Shown here piece by piece: positions 34,016-43,890 of a stretch of 64,000 nucleotides of DNA. The translations under genes were made by a program, and so were the position numbers. How positions within the stretch are numbered: the first letter of the stretch is position 1; each line of letters begins with the position of its first letter. The stretch is from Paraburkholderia aromaticivorans (lineage in GTDB: Bacteria; Pseudomonadota; Gammaproteobacteria; Burkholderiales; Burkholderiaceae), in the NCBI RefSeq assembly GCF_012689525.1, contig NZ_CP051515.1, positions 3,574,241-3,638,240 of the forward strand. The letters run 5' to 3'. Below the pieces are notes generated by a model, which was not told the DNA's origin, did no database searches, and saw only the letters and a program-made list of their open reading frames with translations.

Positions 34016-36406
34016 TCAGTCCACCATCGCGTCGAGTTGCAGTGCGCCGGCTTCGCCACGCGCTTCCACGCCGAGCGTATCGACGGCAACGCTATCCGGC
34101 AGGCAGACGATCGTCTGGAACTGACGGAACGCCGCGCCTTTGCGATCGTCGGTGAAGCGCAGTTCGATGCTGCCGTTTGCGCGCTTGAGGAAATCGCGCA
34201 CGGCGTCCATGCCCACACCACGGCCCGACAACTCTGTGACCGTTTCCGCGGTCGAGAAGCCCGGCCGGAAAATGAAATCGGCGATGGCTTCGTCGCTCAG
34301 CGTGTCATCCTGACCGATCCAGCCGCGCTCCATAGCGATGCCGCGAATGCGTTCGAGCGCGAGGCCGCGGCCGTCGTCACTCAGCGTGATCTGCAGCGCG
34401 CCGTTGTCCACGCCGACGTCGATCTCGATCGCGCCGGCCTGCACCTTGCCGTGGGCGCTGCGCGCCTCGGCGGTTTCAATGCCGTGATCCATCGAATTGC
34501 GCAGCAGATGCATGAACACGTTGTTCAGCGTGCCGCCCGCCTGGCCACGCAGACGATAACCGTTGTCGTCGATACGCACGTCCGGCGCGGGCTTGCCCAG
34601 CTCGCTCGCGAGCGACGGCAGCGAGTCCAGCACGCCGGCGAGCGCGTCGCGCACGCTCTCGCTGCCCAGTGCGCGCAGCGTGCGGCGCAGCGCATCGCGC
34701 ATCGACTGAAGTTCGTGCAGTTCGCCGGCGTTGGTTTGCTCCAGCATGCTCAGCGTGTGCTGGATATGGTCCTTCGCGACCATTACGTAGTGAGCGGAGT
34801 TGGCAGCGTCGTTCGTCAGGCTCTTGTTCTTGCGGCCAAGGCTCTGTTCGTTGATCTTCGCGTAGCTCTCGATGGCTTCGCGCACGCGCGTCAGTTCGCT
34901 CATCAGATGCTCCTGATCCCACGAGCGATCCGCGTCCGGTTGGCGCAACTCGTGATAGCTCTGCTCGGTCTCGTGCACGACGTTGGTCAGATGCTGCAGG
35001 TTGTAGGTCCGCGCATTGCCCTTGATGGTGTGCATGTTGCGGAACAGCTCGGCAATTGCCGCGTGATCTGCCTCCGAATGCTTGCGAATGATCCGCTCGT
35101 TCTCGCTGACAAAGCCCGCCGAACTCTCGATGAAGTGGTGGAACTTCTCCTCGCTGACCGCGAGAATCTCACCGATCATGTCGAGGCGGCGGCGCTGTTC
35201 GCTGGCTTCCGCTGCGAGCTTGCGCAATTCGGTGACATCGCGCACGCACAGCATCAGGCGCCCGATCACGTCGTTTTCATCGGTGATCGCCGACCAGCTC
35301 AGATCGAGAATCTTCACGCGCCCGTCGGTCATACGTTTGGAAATCTCGCCGACCAGCAGATGCTGATTGAACGCGAAGTTGATGCAGTCTTCGCCGAGAC
35401 ACGCATGCGCGGCGGCATCGACTTGCGAGAGCGCGTCCGAACCGAGGTCGGTATCCGCGAACACCAGATCCATCAAACCGCGCCCGGCAATATCCTTCGT
35501 TTCGAAGATGTCTTCCAGATACGCCGAGTACTCGGCGTGAATCACGGCGCCGTCGATCACGGTGAGAATGCCTTGCTGCATGTTCTGCAACATCGCCTGA
35601 ATGTCAGCGGTTTTCTGCTTGAGTTGCGCCGAGCTTTCCTGGATCTTCTCGATCATGCCGTTGAAGGCGACGATTGAATGGCCGATCTCGTCGAATCGCC
35701 CAACCGGCACGCGCCGCGTAAAGTCCTGGCTCGAGGCGATCTCGCTCATCATGGCCTGCATGCGGCTGAGCGGGCGCGTGATCTGCCGGTAGAGCAGCGA
35801 ACCGATGGATGTCAGCAAAATGATCGCGATGCCCGTGACGACGGCGATGGCCGTGGTCGTAGTCGAGAGCGTGGTGTTCAGCGTGCTGATCGCGTCGTCT
35901 TTCTCGCGATTCTTTTCGACGCGCAAGGTCTCGACGATCCCTTCGAGTTCGTCGCGATACTGCGCAACGTTGGCGAACAAATAAGCCTGCGCGAGTTCGT
36001 TCTTGCCGTCGGCCTTCATTTTGGCCGTCTCGGCGATCGCGGAAAAGTAGTTCTCCAGGCTGTCGTTGGCCTGCGAGACGAGACCCTTCTGGGCATGGCT
36101 CGCGGCATCTTTCGCTTGCAAGGCGAGCGCCTGTTGCAGCGAGGTCCGCTTCTTCTTCAGGTCGTCCTGTGCCTGGGCGACCATGTTGGCGTCGGGCGCG
36201 TAGACCAGCGTCATCGTGGCGAGTTGCACATCCTTGACTTGCGAAACGAGGTCGGCGGATGCGAGCGCGCTGGGCACGACGCCTTCCGTTACCTTGCGCA
36301 CCTCGGCGGCGCTGCCGCGCGTCTGGTAGACGGCGTAGCCGCCGATCGCCGATAGGGCGACGAACATCAAAACAACCAATAGCGTGATGCGATGACGAAT
36401 AGTCAT
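34016..36406 (-). CDS. Membrane CheA-like histidine kinase: 4HB sensor, HAMP, PAS-like, HPt, ATPase
   Basis: A 796-residue kinase. Residues 7-27 and about 186-206 are membrane helices flanking a periplasmic four-helix-bundle region; HAMP at about 207-260; a PAS-like segment at about 270-395; an HPt-like region with FRNMHTIKGNAR (His459, as in CheA P1); and a CheA-type ATPase with LRNSMDHGIE (N box, 635-644), DDGRGLAL (677-684) and GRGVGMDAVRDFL (728-740). There is no CheW-like P5 domain, and the protein combines chemoreceptor input with CheA output. It is first in the operon kinase-MCP-CheX/C-CheX-CheY and should phosphorylate the CheY at 31301. The stimulus is unknown. Confidence 0.85.
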   Translation of the reverse strand: MTIRHRITLLVVLMFVALSAIGGYAVYQTRGSAAEVRKVTEGVVPSALASADLVSQVKDVQLATMTLVYAPDANMVAQAQDDLKKKRTSLQQALALQAKDAASHAQKGLVSQANDSLENYFSAIAETAKMKADGKNELAQAYLFANVAQYRDELEGIVETLRVEKNREKDDAISTLNTTLSTTTTAIAVVTGIAIILLTSIGSLLYRQITRPLSRMQAMMSEIASSQDFTRRVPVGRFDEIGHSIVAFNGMIEKIQESSAQLKQKTADIQAMLQNMQQGILTVIDGAVIHAEYSAYLEDIFETKDIAGRGLMDLVFADTDLGSDALSQVDAAAHACLGEDCINFAFNQHLLVGEISKRMTDGRVKILDLSWSAITDENDVIGRLMLCVRDVTELRKLAAEASEQRRRLDMIGEILAVSEEKFHHFIESSAGFVSENERIIRKHSEADHAAIAELFRNMHTIKGNARTYNLQHLTNVVHETEQSYHELRQPDADRSWDQEHLMSELTRVREAIESYAKINEQSLGRKNKSLTNDAANSAHYVMVAKDHIQHTLSMLEQTNAGELHELQSMRDALRRTLRALGSESVRDALAGVLDSLPSLASELGKPAPDVRIDDNGYRLRGQAGGTLNNVFMHLLRNSMDHGIETAEARSAHGKVQAGAIEIDVGVDNGALQITLSDDGRGLALERIRGIAMERGWIGQDDTLSDEAIADFIFRPGFSTAETVTELSGRGVGMDAVRDFLKRANGSIELRFTDDRKGAAFRQFQTIVCLPDSVAVDTLGVEARGEAGALQLDAMVD

Positions 36407-36554
36407 GTGAACCCCCGGGGTCTGGCCTTCGCGTCAGCCCTCGTTGGGAGCAGCGCGTTTTATGCGAAATTTGGTCTGACTTGCAGCGCTGCGGAGTATT
36501 GCGCAAGCATGTTACTAAGCGATGACTGCAGACTTTTTTAAAGCGCATTCACCG

Positions 36555-36583
36555 CTCCAAATTAATTGCTAAAGTTTTTGGAG
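36555..36583. promoter_or_regulatory. Inverted repeat upstream of the chemosensory operon
   Basis: CTCCAAA and TTTGGAG form a perfect seven-base inverted repeat around 15 A+T-rich bases, about 150 bases upstream of the kinase start. It lies in the 290-base gap that must hold the operon promoter; it may be an operator or part of the promoter. Nothing else in this gap was recognised. Confidence 0.3.
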
Positions 36584-36696
36584 AAAGCGCCGTTATTTGA
36601 TGCTCTTTTGATTTTGCGTCTTGTCGCCATTTCAACAAACTGCGCGTATCGAGCGCACGCGTTGGCGATACGGTCGAACGACGGACGTAAGAAGCG

Positions 36697-37398
36697 TCAG
36701 CGAATCGGCAGAAGATGTTTCGACGCCTCGCGCAAGGTGAGCGGCGAGATGAGGTCTCGCGACGCCGACAGAAAATCGCTCACCGCTTCGGGCGCGTGCC
36801 GCGCGTAATCTCGCAACGCCCAGCCGATCGCCTTGCGGATAAAGAAGTCGCTTTCCGCAGCCAGCGAACGCGCGTAGCCGAAGAGGCGATCTTCGTCGGT
36901 ATGCCCGCGCCAGCCGAGTTGATGAATCATCGCGATGCGCCGCACCCACATGGATTCGTGCTGAAGCGCAGCATCCATTACGGCCTGCGCTTGCGCTTGC
37001 GGCGTCTGGACTCGCGCCGCTTTCAGCACGTCGCCGACCACGGCCGCGAGTGGATCGATCGAATCCCACCATGAAGCGTGCTGAGCGATGGTCAGCAAAT
37101 GCGCGATGTCGGTGACGGCAAGCGTTTTCCAGTTGCGCGCCAGCAGATCGGTCGCGACGTACTGGTATTCGCGCGCCGGCATCGTCCATAAGCGATTGGC
37201 GCACGCCAGCAAGTGTTCGGCGTTCTGCACCGGCAGCCGCTTGAAAACCGGCGTTACCGCTTGCCGTCGCAGCGGCGTCGGCACACCGATAAAGTCGAAC
37301 TGGTGACGCATGTAGGCGCGCATGGCGAGCGCGCGCTCTGCGTCGGCATGCGGGGCGAGTACCGCCTTGATTTCCTTGGCGAAGGCGTGAGGCGTCAT
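36697..37398 (-). CDS. AlkD-like DNA alkylation repair protein
   Basis: A 233-residue all-helical HEAT-repeat protein of the AlkD/AlkC family, DNA glycosylases that remove positively charged alkylated bases. RQFDF-like MRHQFDFIGVPTPLRRQAV and WWDSIDPLA are typical; the latter includes the W-D catalytic-patch region. MWVRRIAMIHQ and DFFIRKAIGWALRDYARH complete the conserved C-terminal helices. The start at 37398 overlaps the DUF1398 stop by four bases (37395-37398), so the two form a small operon. No LexA or Ada box is seen upstream. Confidence 0.85.
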   Translation of the reverse strand: MTPHAFAKEIKAVLAPHADAERALAMRAYMRHQFDFIGVPTPLRRQAVTPVFKRLPVQNAEHLLACANRLWTMPAREYQYVATDLLARNWKTLAVTDIAHLLTIAQHASWWDSIDPLAAVVGDVLKAARVQTPQAQAQAVMDAALQHESMWVRRIAMIHQLGWRGHTDEDRLFGYARSLAAESDFFIRKAIGWALRDYARHAPEAVSDFLSASRDLISPLTLREASKHLLPIR

Positions 37399-37802
37399 TG
37401 AGGAAAGCGCTCGACGTGAACTTCGCCGCGTCGGCCAAAATATTGCACCTGACGTCCCGCGATCCAGACGAAATAGCCGACACATCCCGCGGTCAGAGTT
37501 CGGCGCACGAACTCGGCGTACTTGACCGCGCCGTTTTGCGCGCCGCGCACGGCTTGGTTGACGGCGTCGGCATCGAATGCGTTCGCGATGGCGACGTCCG
37601 GCAGCGGCAAGGCGATCACATGCGTCTCGCCGCCGGGCGCGTAGTACGTATGCTCGCCGCGACGGTAATCGGTGAAATACGACTCGATGCCGGCCTCACC
37701 GAGCGCGCGTACCACGGAGCCGAAGTCGATCGTGCCGTTGTGCGAGCGCTGCGCGCAGTCTTCGGCAACGCGACGGCTTGCTTCATCGAGCCTGGCGGGC
37801 AT
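37395..37802 (-). CDS. DUF1398 (YbcV-like) protein
   Basis: A 135-residue protein of the DUF1398 family; GTIDFGSVVRALGEAGIESY and VIALPLPDVAIANAFDADAV match the family pattern. Function is not established. Start 37802 is chosen because CAGGAGATC precedes it; an alternative at 37817 has no such site. It is translationally coupled to the AlkD-like gene. Two iterons lie in the roughly 220-base region upstream. Confidence 0.75.
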   Translation of the reverse strand: MPARLDEASRRVAEDCAQRSHNGTIDFGSVVRALGEAGIESYFTDYRRGEHTYYAPGGETHVIALPLPDVAIANAFDADAVNQAVRGAQNGAVKYAEFVRRTLTAGCVGYFVWIAGRQVQYFGRRGEVHVERFPQ

Positions 37803-37933
37803 GGCGATCTCCTGCAAAGTTGGGCATTTAAGCCACGGAAACAGAGACGATCCGTTATTCGAATACTAGTTTCCTAGGAAATCAATGTCAAACTCGCAGG
37901 CAAAACTTAGCTCGATAAGAACCCCGGCTTCTG

Positions 37934-38019
37934 CTCCCGAATTCCCTCACCTTTGTATTTAAAGTGCGCGTACAGGTGGCGATATTCTCACCTCGACGGC
38001 TCCCGAATCTTCTCACCTC
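37934..38019 (-). repeat. Two dispersed iterons between DUF1398 and the efflux operon
   Basis: Full copies at 37934-37954 (CTCCCGAATTC then CCTCACCTTT) and 38000-38019 (CTCCCGAATCT then TCTCACCTC), with a half copy (GATATTCTCACCTC) at 37981. The second ends seven bases before the stop of the outer-membrane efflux gene (38027). Same orientation as the other dispersed copies. Confidence 0.75.
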
Positions 38020-38026
38020 TACGCTT

Positions 38027-39460
38027 TCAGCCTTGCTCCCAACCTCCGCCCAACACCTTGTACAAGGTCACGAGATTGGCTTGCCTCGACAGCGTATCCG
38101 TCGCGAGTTGCTGCTGCGCGGTGTAGAGCGTGCGTTGCGCATCGAGGAAAGTCAGAAAGCTATCCGTGCCCGCCTTGTAACGCGCTTCGGCCAGCGTGTA
38201 GTATCGCTGCGAGGACGCCACGTATTCGCGGTCCGCCTGCACCTGATCGACGTAAGTGGCGCGCGCCGTCAGCGCATTCGAAACCTCCTTGAACGCCGTC
38301 TGGATCGTGCTTTCATAGTCGGCGACCTCGATCTGCTTCTCGATCTTCGCGACATCGAGCGATGCCTTGTTGCTGCCGTAATCGAAGATCGGCACCGACA
38401 CGCTCGGCGCAAATGCCCACGCTCCCGTGCCGGCCTTGAACAGACTTGAGAGCGTCGAACTCGACGTGCCGGCCGTCGCTGTCAGTTCGATCTTCGGAAA
38501 AAACGCTGCGCGCGCAGCGCCGATATTCGCATTCGCCGCTTTCAACGCGTGCTCCGCCTGCACGATGTCAGGACGACGGGTGAGCAGCAGCGACGGCACG
38601 CCCGCACCGATGTCGGCGAACATCGACTCGTCGTCGAATGAACGGGCAGGCGGCAGGTCATCGGGAATCGGCGCGCCGAGCACGGCGACCAGGTTGTTGC
38701 GATCCTGCGCGACGGCGCGACGGTAAGACGCAAGACTCGCCTTCGCGCTCGCCAATGAGTTCTCGGCTTGTTGCACGTCGAGCAGAGAAGAATTGCCCAA
38801 CTCCTGGACGCGCTTCGTCACGTCGTAGGTGGACTGATCCGCCTTGACCGTGTCTTCGGTCAATTGCAACAGGCGTTCATCGGAGAGCAAGGTCAGATAG
38901 TCGGTCGCCACCGTCGCGATCAGACTGATCTGCGTACTTTGCCGCGATGCATCCGTTGCGAGGTAGTTTTCCAGCGCCTGACGCTTGAGACTGCGCAAGC
39001 GCCCAAAGAAGTCGATTTCCCACGACGTCGTGCCGACGTTGAGGTCGCTGGCACTGCTCGTCACGCCTTGGGTCCGTTCGCGAGTCAGGCTCCCGCTCGC
39101 GCTGATCGACGGCGCGAGTGCGGCACGCGTGATGCGATATTGCGCCTCGTATTCGGCGACGTTCAGCGCCGCCACGCGCATGTCGCGGTTGTTCGCGAGC
39201 GCGATTTCGATCAATCGTTCCAGACGTTCGTCGCGAAAGAAGTCGCGCCATGCAGTATCGATGGCAAGCGGCGATGTGGCGGCCGTGCCGCTCGCGCTCT
39301 TTGCAGCCGCCGCCGCGCTCGTGCTTTCGTAAGCATCGCCTTGCGGATAAGCCACCGCGACCGGCGCTGCGGGCCGTTCATAGTGCGGATCGAGCGTGCA
39401 GCCCGCGAGCACGGCGAGCGCGCACGCCACGGCGCAGGCACCGAGTTTGAGTCTCATCAT
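38027..39460 (-). CDS. RND efflux outer-membrane lipoprotein (NodT/OprM family)
   Basis: A 477-residue outer-membrane factor with a lipoprotein signal (VLAGCTLDPHYERP; lipidated cysteine about residue 21) and two OEP repeats typical of TolC/OprM trimers. LFKAGTGAWAFAPSVSVPIF and RRPDIVQAEHALKAANANIG are hallmark segments. It forms the exit duct of the tripartite pump. Its start overlaps the RND permease stop by four bases (39457-39460), so it is the third gene of an adaptor-permease-duct operon. Confidence 0.92.
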   Translation of the reverse strand: MMRLKLGACAVACALAVLAGCTLDPHYERPAAPVAVAYPQGDAYESTSAAAAAKSASGTAATSPLAIDTAWRDFFRDERLERLIEIALANNRDMRVAALNVAEYEAQYRITRAALAPSISASGSLTRERTQGVTSSASDLNVGTTSWEIDFFGRLRSLKRQALENYLATDASRQSTQISLIATVATDYLTLLSDERLLQLTEDTVKADQSTYDVTKRVQELGNSSLLDVQQAENSLASAKASLASYRRAVAQDRNNLVAVLGAPIPDDLPPARSFDDESMFADIGAGVPSLLLTRRPDIVQAEHALKAANANIGAARAAFFPKIELTATAGTSSSTLSSLFKAGTGAWAFAPSVSVPIFDYGSNKASLDVAKIEKQIEVADYESTIQTAFKEVSNALTARATYVDQVQADREYVASSQRYYTLAEARYKAGTDSFLTFLDAQRTLYTAQQQLATDTLSRQANLVTLYKVLGGGWEQG

Positions 39461-42400
39461 TCGACACCTTCCTGTTGCTTGGGGTCGCCGTGTTCGCCGA
39501 ACAGGCGTCGCACGACGACAAAGAACACCGGCACGAAAAAGATCGCGAGGAACGTGGCGGCGATCATGCCGCCCATCACGCCGGTGCCGATCGCATGACG
39601 GCTCGCCGAACCGGCGCCGCTGCTGATCACGAGCGGCAAGACGCCGAATATGAAGGCGAGCGACGTCATCAGAATCGGCCGCAGCCGCAGCCTGGCGGCT
39701 TCGATGGTGGCCTCGATCAGCCCGCGCCCCTGCGCTTGCAGATCCTTGGCGAATTCGACGATCAGGATTGCGTTCTTGGTAGACAGGCCAATGGTCGCGA
39801 GCAGGCCGACCTTGAAATAGATGTCGTCGGAAAGCCCGCGGATATGCGCGCCCAGCACAGCGCCGAGCACGCCGAGCGGCACCACCAGAATCACCGCGAT
39901 CGGAATGGACCAGCTTTCATACAGGCCGGCGAGGCAGAGGAACACGACGATCAACGAAATCGCGTACAGATAGATCGCCTGTGAACCGGCGATGCGCTCC
40001 TGGTACGATTGCCCGGTCCAGTCGATGCCGTAGCCTGCGGGCAGTTTCTTGACGAGCGCGTCGACGGCGTCCATTGCCTGGCCTGTGCTGGTATTCGCGC
40101 CGGTTTGCGCGGTGATTTCCATCGCCAGCGTGCGGTTGAAGCGCTCGATCTGCGGCGGCCCAAAGGTCCATTTGCCGGTGGCGAAGGCGGAGAAGGGCAC
40201 CATCTCGCCGTCGTAGCCGCTGGTGGTCGTGCTGCTCGTGCCGCTCGCGGCGGTAGTCGTACTTGTGCTCGTCGAAGTGGTGCTCGACCGCACATACCAT
40301 CGGCCGATGTCCGACGGCATCATCCGGTACGGCGCGTCGGCCTGCACATAGACCTTTTGAATCCGCCCCGTGTCGACATAGTTGTTCACATACGACGAGC
40401 CGAACGCGGTCTGCAACGTGTCGTTCACATCGGCAATGGAGAGCCCGAGCGCGCTCGCCTTCTCACGGTCGATGTCGACATGGAACTGCGGCGTGTCGTC
40501 GAGACCGCCAGGTCGCATGCCGGACAGCGCGCTGTCTTTGGCTGCGAGCGCGATCAGTTGCTGGCGCGCGGCCATCAGCTTGTCGTGACCTTGGCCCGCG
40601 CGGTCTTCCAGTTCGAAGTCGAGGCCGCTCTGCGTGCCGAGTTCCTGAATGGCCGGCGGATTGAGCGCGAAAATCTGCGCGTCGCGCGTGGCCGCGAAGT
40701 GCATGTTGGCGTGCTGGATCAGCGCCGAAGCCGAGCCGTCTTTGCCACGCCGGGTGCTCCAGTCCTTGAGCTTGACGAAGGTCAACGCGTTGTTCTGTCC
40801 GGAGCCGTTGAAGCTGAAGCCCGTCAGCGCAATGATCTTGTCGACCTGCGGAAGCCCGAGATAATAGGCTTCGACCTTTTTCACGGTCTCCAGCGTCTGC
40901 GCGGCCGGCGTGCCGACGGGCGCGGAAATCGACGTGATGATGATCCCCTGATCGTCGTCCGGCAGGTACGACGACGGCAGCTTCATGAAGAGCAACGCCA
41001 CGACGCCCGCGATCAAGACATAGATCACCATGTAGCGCATCGGATTGCCGATCACACGCGAGACCGCCGAGTCGTAGCGATCGGTGCCGCGCGCAAGCAC
41101 GCGGTTGAACCAGCCGAACACGCCACGCTTCGCGTGATGCTCGACGTCAGTACGCCGCAGCAACGTCGCGCACAGCGCCGGCGTGAGCGTCAGCGCGAGG
41201 AACACCGAGAGCAGCATCGCCGCGACGATCGTGACGGAGAACTGCCGATAGATCGCGCCTGTCGAGCCCGAAAAGAACGCCATCGGAATGAATACGGCGA
41301 TCAGTACCGTCGTGATGCCGACCAGTGCGCCGGTGATCTGCTTCATCGCCTTGCGCGTGGCTTCGACGGGAGACAGTCCTTCTTCGGCGATCAACCGCTC
41401 GACGTTTTCGACGACCACGATGGCGTCATCCACTAGCAGGCCAATTGCCAGCACGAGCCCGAACATCGACAGCACGTTGATCGAAAAGCCGACCAACGAC
41501 ATCACCGCAAACGTGCCGAGCAAAGCGACCGGCACGACAATGGTCGGAATCAGCGTCGCGCGCAGGTTCTGCAAAAATACGTACATCACGACGAACACCA
41601 GCATCACCGCTTCGACCAGCGTCTTTACCACTTCTTCGATCGATATCTTCACGAACGGCGTGGTGTCGTACGGATAGTCGACCACGACGTTGCGTGGCAA
41701 TTGCCCGCTCATTTCGTCGAGCTTGGCGCGCACGGCTTTCGCCACGCTCATGGCATTCGCGCCGCTCGCGAGCTTGACCGCGAGCGACGCCGCCGGCTTG
41801 CCGTTCAGGCGCGAGTCCGTGCTGTAATCGTCGCCGCCGACCTCGACGCGCGCGACGTCCTTGAGCATGACCTTCGAGCCATCGCTATTCACACGCAACA
41901 GAATCGCGCCGAACTGCACGGGCGTGGTGAGCAGGCTCGACGCGGAAATCGTCGCGTTGATGGCTTGCGTTTTCGTGGACGGCGAACCGCCAACCTGGCC
42001 CACCGAGAGTTGCACGTTCTGATTCGTGATCGCAGTGGTGACGTCGGCGGTAGTTAGCCCGAGCGCCTGTAGCTTCACCGGATCGAGCCAGATGCGCATG
42101 GCGTGTTGCGCGCCGAACAGCGTGACGTCGCCCACGCCGTCGATCTGTGTGAGCGGATCCTCGATTTGCGTCGCGATGATATTGCCGAGGTCGATGGAAT
42201 TCATGCTGCCGTCCGTCGACGACAGCGACACGATCATCAGGAACGCGTTGGCCGCTTTCGCGACCTGCACGCCTTGCTCCTGAACCGTCTCCGGCAGCGA
42301 CGAGCTGGCCTGTTCAACCTTGTTCTGCACCTGCACCTGAGCGATGTCCGCGTTGGTGCCCTGCTGGAAGGTGAGCGTGATGCGCGCCTGTCCCGACGAA

Positions 42401-42648
42401 CTGCTGGTGGACGACATATAGAGCAGATGGTCGATGCCGCTCAGTTTCTGCTCGATCACCTGCGTGACAGTGGTCGCGATCGTTTCGGCCGAGGCGCCCG
42501 GATAGGTCGCCGTGATCTGCACGGAGACCGGTGCCACGCTCGGATACTGTTCGACCGGAAGCGTCCCGATGGAAGCGCCGCCGATCATCATGATGACGAT
42601 GGCGATGACCCACGCGAGAATCGGTCGGTTGATAAAAAATCCTGCCAT
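39457..42648 (-). CDS. RND multidrug efflux permease (HAE1/AcrB type)
   Basis: A 1063-residue inner-membrane proton-driven exporter of the AcrB/MexB class. The start MAGFFINRPILAWVIAIVIM is the usual first helix, GLLVDDAIVVVENVER holds the two proton-relay aspartates, and GLSTKNAILIVEFAKDL holds the partner lysine. Twelve membrane helices and two large periplasmic loops are as expected. An unusual insertion of about 26 Ser/Thr-rich residues lies around residues 787-813 (coded near 40211-40287) in the second periplasmic loop. Likely substrates are drugs, solvents or dyes; none can be fixed from sequence. Confidence 0.93.
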   Translation of the reverse strand: MAGFFINRPILAWVIAIVIMMIGGASIGTLPVEQYPSVAPVSVQITATYPGASAETIATTVTQVIEQKLSGIDHLLYMSSTSSSSGQARITLTFQQGTNADIAQVQVQNKVEQASSSLPETVQEQGVQVAKAANAFLMIVSLSSTDGSMNSIDLGNIIATQIEDPLTQIDGVGDVTLFGAQHAMRIWLDPVKLQALGLTTADVTTAITNQNVQLSVGQVGGSPSTKTQAINATISASSLLTTPVQFGAILLRVNSDGSKVMLKDVARVEVGGDDYSTDSRLNGKPAASLAVKLASGANAMSVAKAVRAKLDEMSGQLPRNVVVDYPYDTTPFVKISIEEVVKTLVEAVMLVFVVMYVFLQNLRATLIPTIVVPVALLGTFAVMSLVGFSINVLSMFGLVLAIGLLVDDAIVVVENVERLIAEEGLSPVEATRKAMKQITGALVGITTVLIAVFIPMAFFSGSTGAIYRQFSVTIVAAMLLSVFLALTLTPALCATLLRRTDVEHHAKRGVFGWFNRVLARGTDRYDSAVSRVIGNPMRYMVIYVLIAGVVALLFMKLPSSYLPDDDQGIIITSISAPVGTPAAQTLETVKKVEAYYLGLPQVDKIIALTGFSFNGSGQNNALTFVKLKDWSTRRGKDGSASALIQHANMHFAATRDAQIFALNPPAIQELGTQSGLDFELEDRAGQGHDKLMAARQQLIALAAKDSALSGMRPGGLDDTPQFHVDIDREKASALGLSIADVNDTLQTAFGSSYVNNYVDTGRIQKVYVQADAPYRMMPSDIGRWYVRSSTTSTSTSTTTAASGTSSTTTSGYDGEMVPFSAFATGKWTFGPPQIERFNRTLAMEITAQTGANTSTGQAMDAVDALVKKLPAGYGIDWTGQSYQERIAGSQAIYLYAISLIVVFLCLAGLYESWSIPIAVILVVPLGVLGAVLGAHIRGLSDDIYFKVGLLATIGLSTKNAILIVEFAKDLQAQGRGLIEATIEAARLRLRPILMTSLAFIFGVLPLVISSGAGSASRHAIGTGVMGGMIAATFLAIFFVPVFFVVVRRLFGEHGDPKQQEGVE

Positions 42649-42660
42649 GAGAATCTCGCT

Positions 42661-43890
42661 TTAACTATGTGCTGCCGACGTGTTGTCCGCGGTGGCGGGC
42701 GCACCCGATGTGCCCGACGTGCCGGGACTTTCGACCGGCTTGACGACCGCGCCGGTGCGCGCCTTCTGCGAGCCCGCGACGATCACGCGATCGCCCGCCT
42801 TGAGGCCGCTCGTGACGAGCCAGTCGCTGCCTGATGCGGTGTCCGCCGTCACGGCGGTTTGCGCGACCTTGTTGTCGGCGCCGACGGTGAGCACGCTGGC
42901 CGAGCCGTCCGACGCACGCGAGACCGCGAGTTGCGGCACCGTGATCGCCTGCTGGTTCACGCCTTCTTCGAGGCGCGCGCGCACGAACATGCCGGGCAAC
43001 AACACGCCGTCCGGGTTCGGGAACACGCAGCGCAAGGTCACCGAACCGGTGGTGGCGTCGACGGTGATATCGGAGAACAGCAGCTTGCCGGGTTGCGCAT
43101 AAGTGCTGCCGTCTTCCATCACCAGATGAACGACGGCGCCGTCCGTGCCGGACTGCTGCAATTGCCCGCTCGCGAATTCCTTCTGCAAACGCAGCCAGTC
43201 GGCGGAAGAACGCGTGACGTCGAGATACATCTCCGTGGTCGCCTGCACGGTTGCGAGCGCGGTGGTCTGCTCCGCGGTCACGAGCGCGCCTTCGGTCACG
43301 CTCGATTTGCCGATGCGGCCCGCAATCGGCGCCACCACTTTCGTGTAGCCGAGGTTGATCGCCGCGGTCTTCAACGCGGCGCGGTCGGCGACCACGTCGG
43401 CTTTCGCTTCGTCCAATGCGGCGACGGCGTCGTCGTAGTCCTGACGACTCACACCCTGGATCTTCGAGAGCTCGGCATAGCGCGCGGCCTTGGTCTGCGC
43501 GGCGTTCGCCGTCGCCACTGCTTTGGCTAGCGTGCCGACCGCCTGGTCATAAGTGGCTTGATAACTGGACGCATCGATCTGATACAGCACGGCGTCGGCC
43601 GCGACTTGCGAGCCTTCAGTGAACAGGCGCTTTCTAACGATGCCTTCAACCTGCGGCCTGACTTCCGCGACGCGAATCGCCGAGAGCCGCCCGGACAATT
43701 CGGTGCTCGACACGACGGTATGCGGCGTGATCGTTTCGACGCTGACTTCGGGAACCGACTGCATGGGTCCGTGAGACGTCTGTTCGCCGCAACCCGATAA
43801 CATGAACGTAGCAACGGCAACGGCCGCGGCAAGAAGCGTGAACGCCGGCGCGCGCCGCGACGGTTCGACCGCGATGGAGAGAGTGGGCAT
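42661..43890 (-). CDS. RND efflux periplasmic adaptor (membrane fusion lipoprotein)
   Basis: A 409-residue adaptor with a lipoprotein signal (FMLSGCGEQTSHG; cysteine about 35), a barrel-sandwich/lipoyl domain and an alpha-helical hairpin (about 110-185; LYQIDASSYQATYDQAVGTL, KIQGVSRQDYDDAVAAL). It bridges the permease and the outer-membrane duct. It is the first gene of the operon, 12 bases from the permease. The open frame to 44214 is not used, because ATG 43890 gives the signal peptide. It is divergent from the two-component system at 44241 across 350 bases in which I see no gene. Confidence 0.92.
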   Translation of the reverse strand: MPTLSIAVEPSRRAPAFTLLAAAVAVATFMLSGCGEQTSHGPMQSVPEVSVETITPHTVVSSTELSGRLSAIRVAEVRPQVEGIVRKRLFTEGSQVAADAVLYQIDASSYQATYDQAVGTLAKAVATANAAQTKAARYAELSKIQGVSRQDYDDAVAALDEAKADVVADRAALKTAAINLGYTKVVAPIAGRIGKSSVTEGALVTAEQTTALATVQATTEMYLDVTRSSADWLRLQKEFASGQLQQSGTDGAVVHLVMEDGSTYAQPGKLLFSDITVDATTGSVTLRCVFPNPDGVLLPGMFVRARLEEGVNQQAITVPQLAVSRASDGSASVLTVGADNKVAQTAVTADTASGSDWLVTSGLKAGDRVIVAGSQKARTGAVVKPVESPGTSGTSGAPATADNTSAAHS

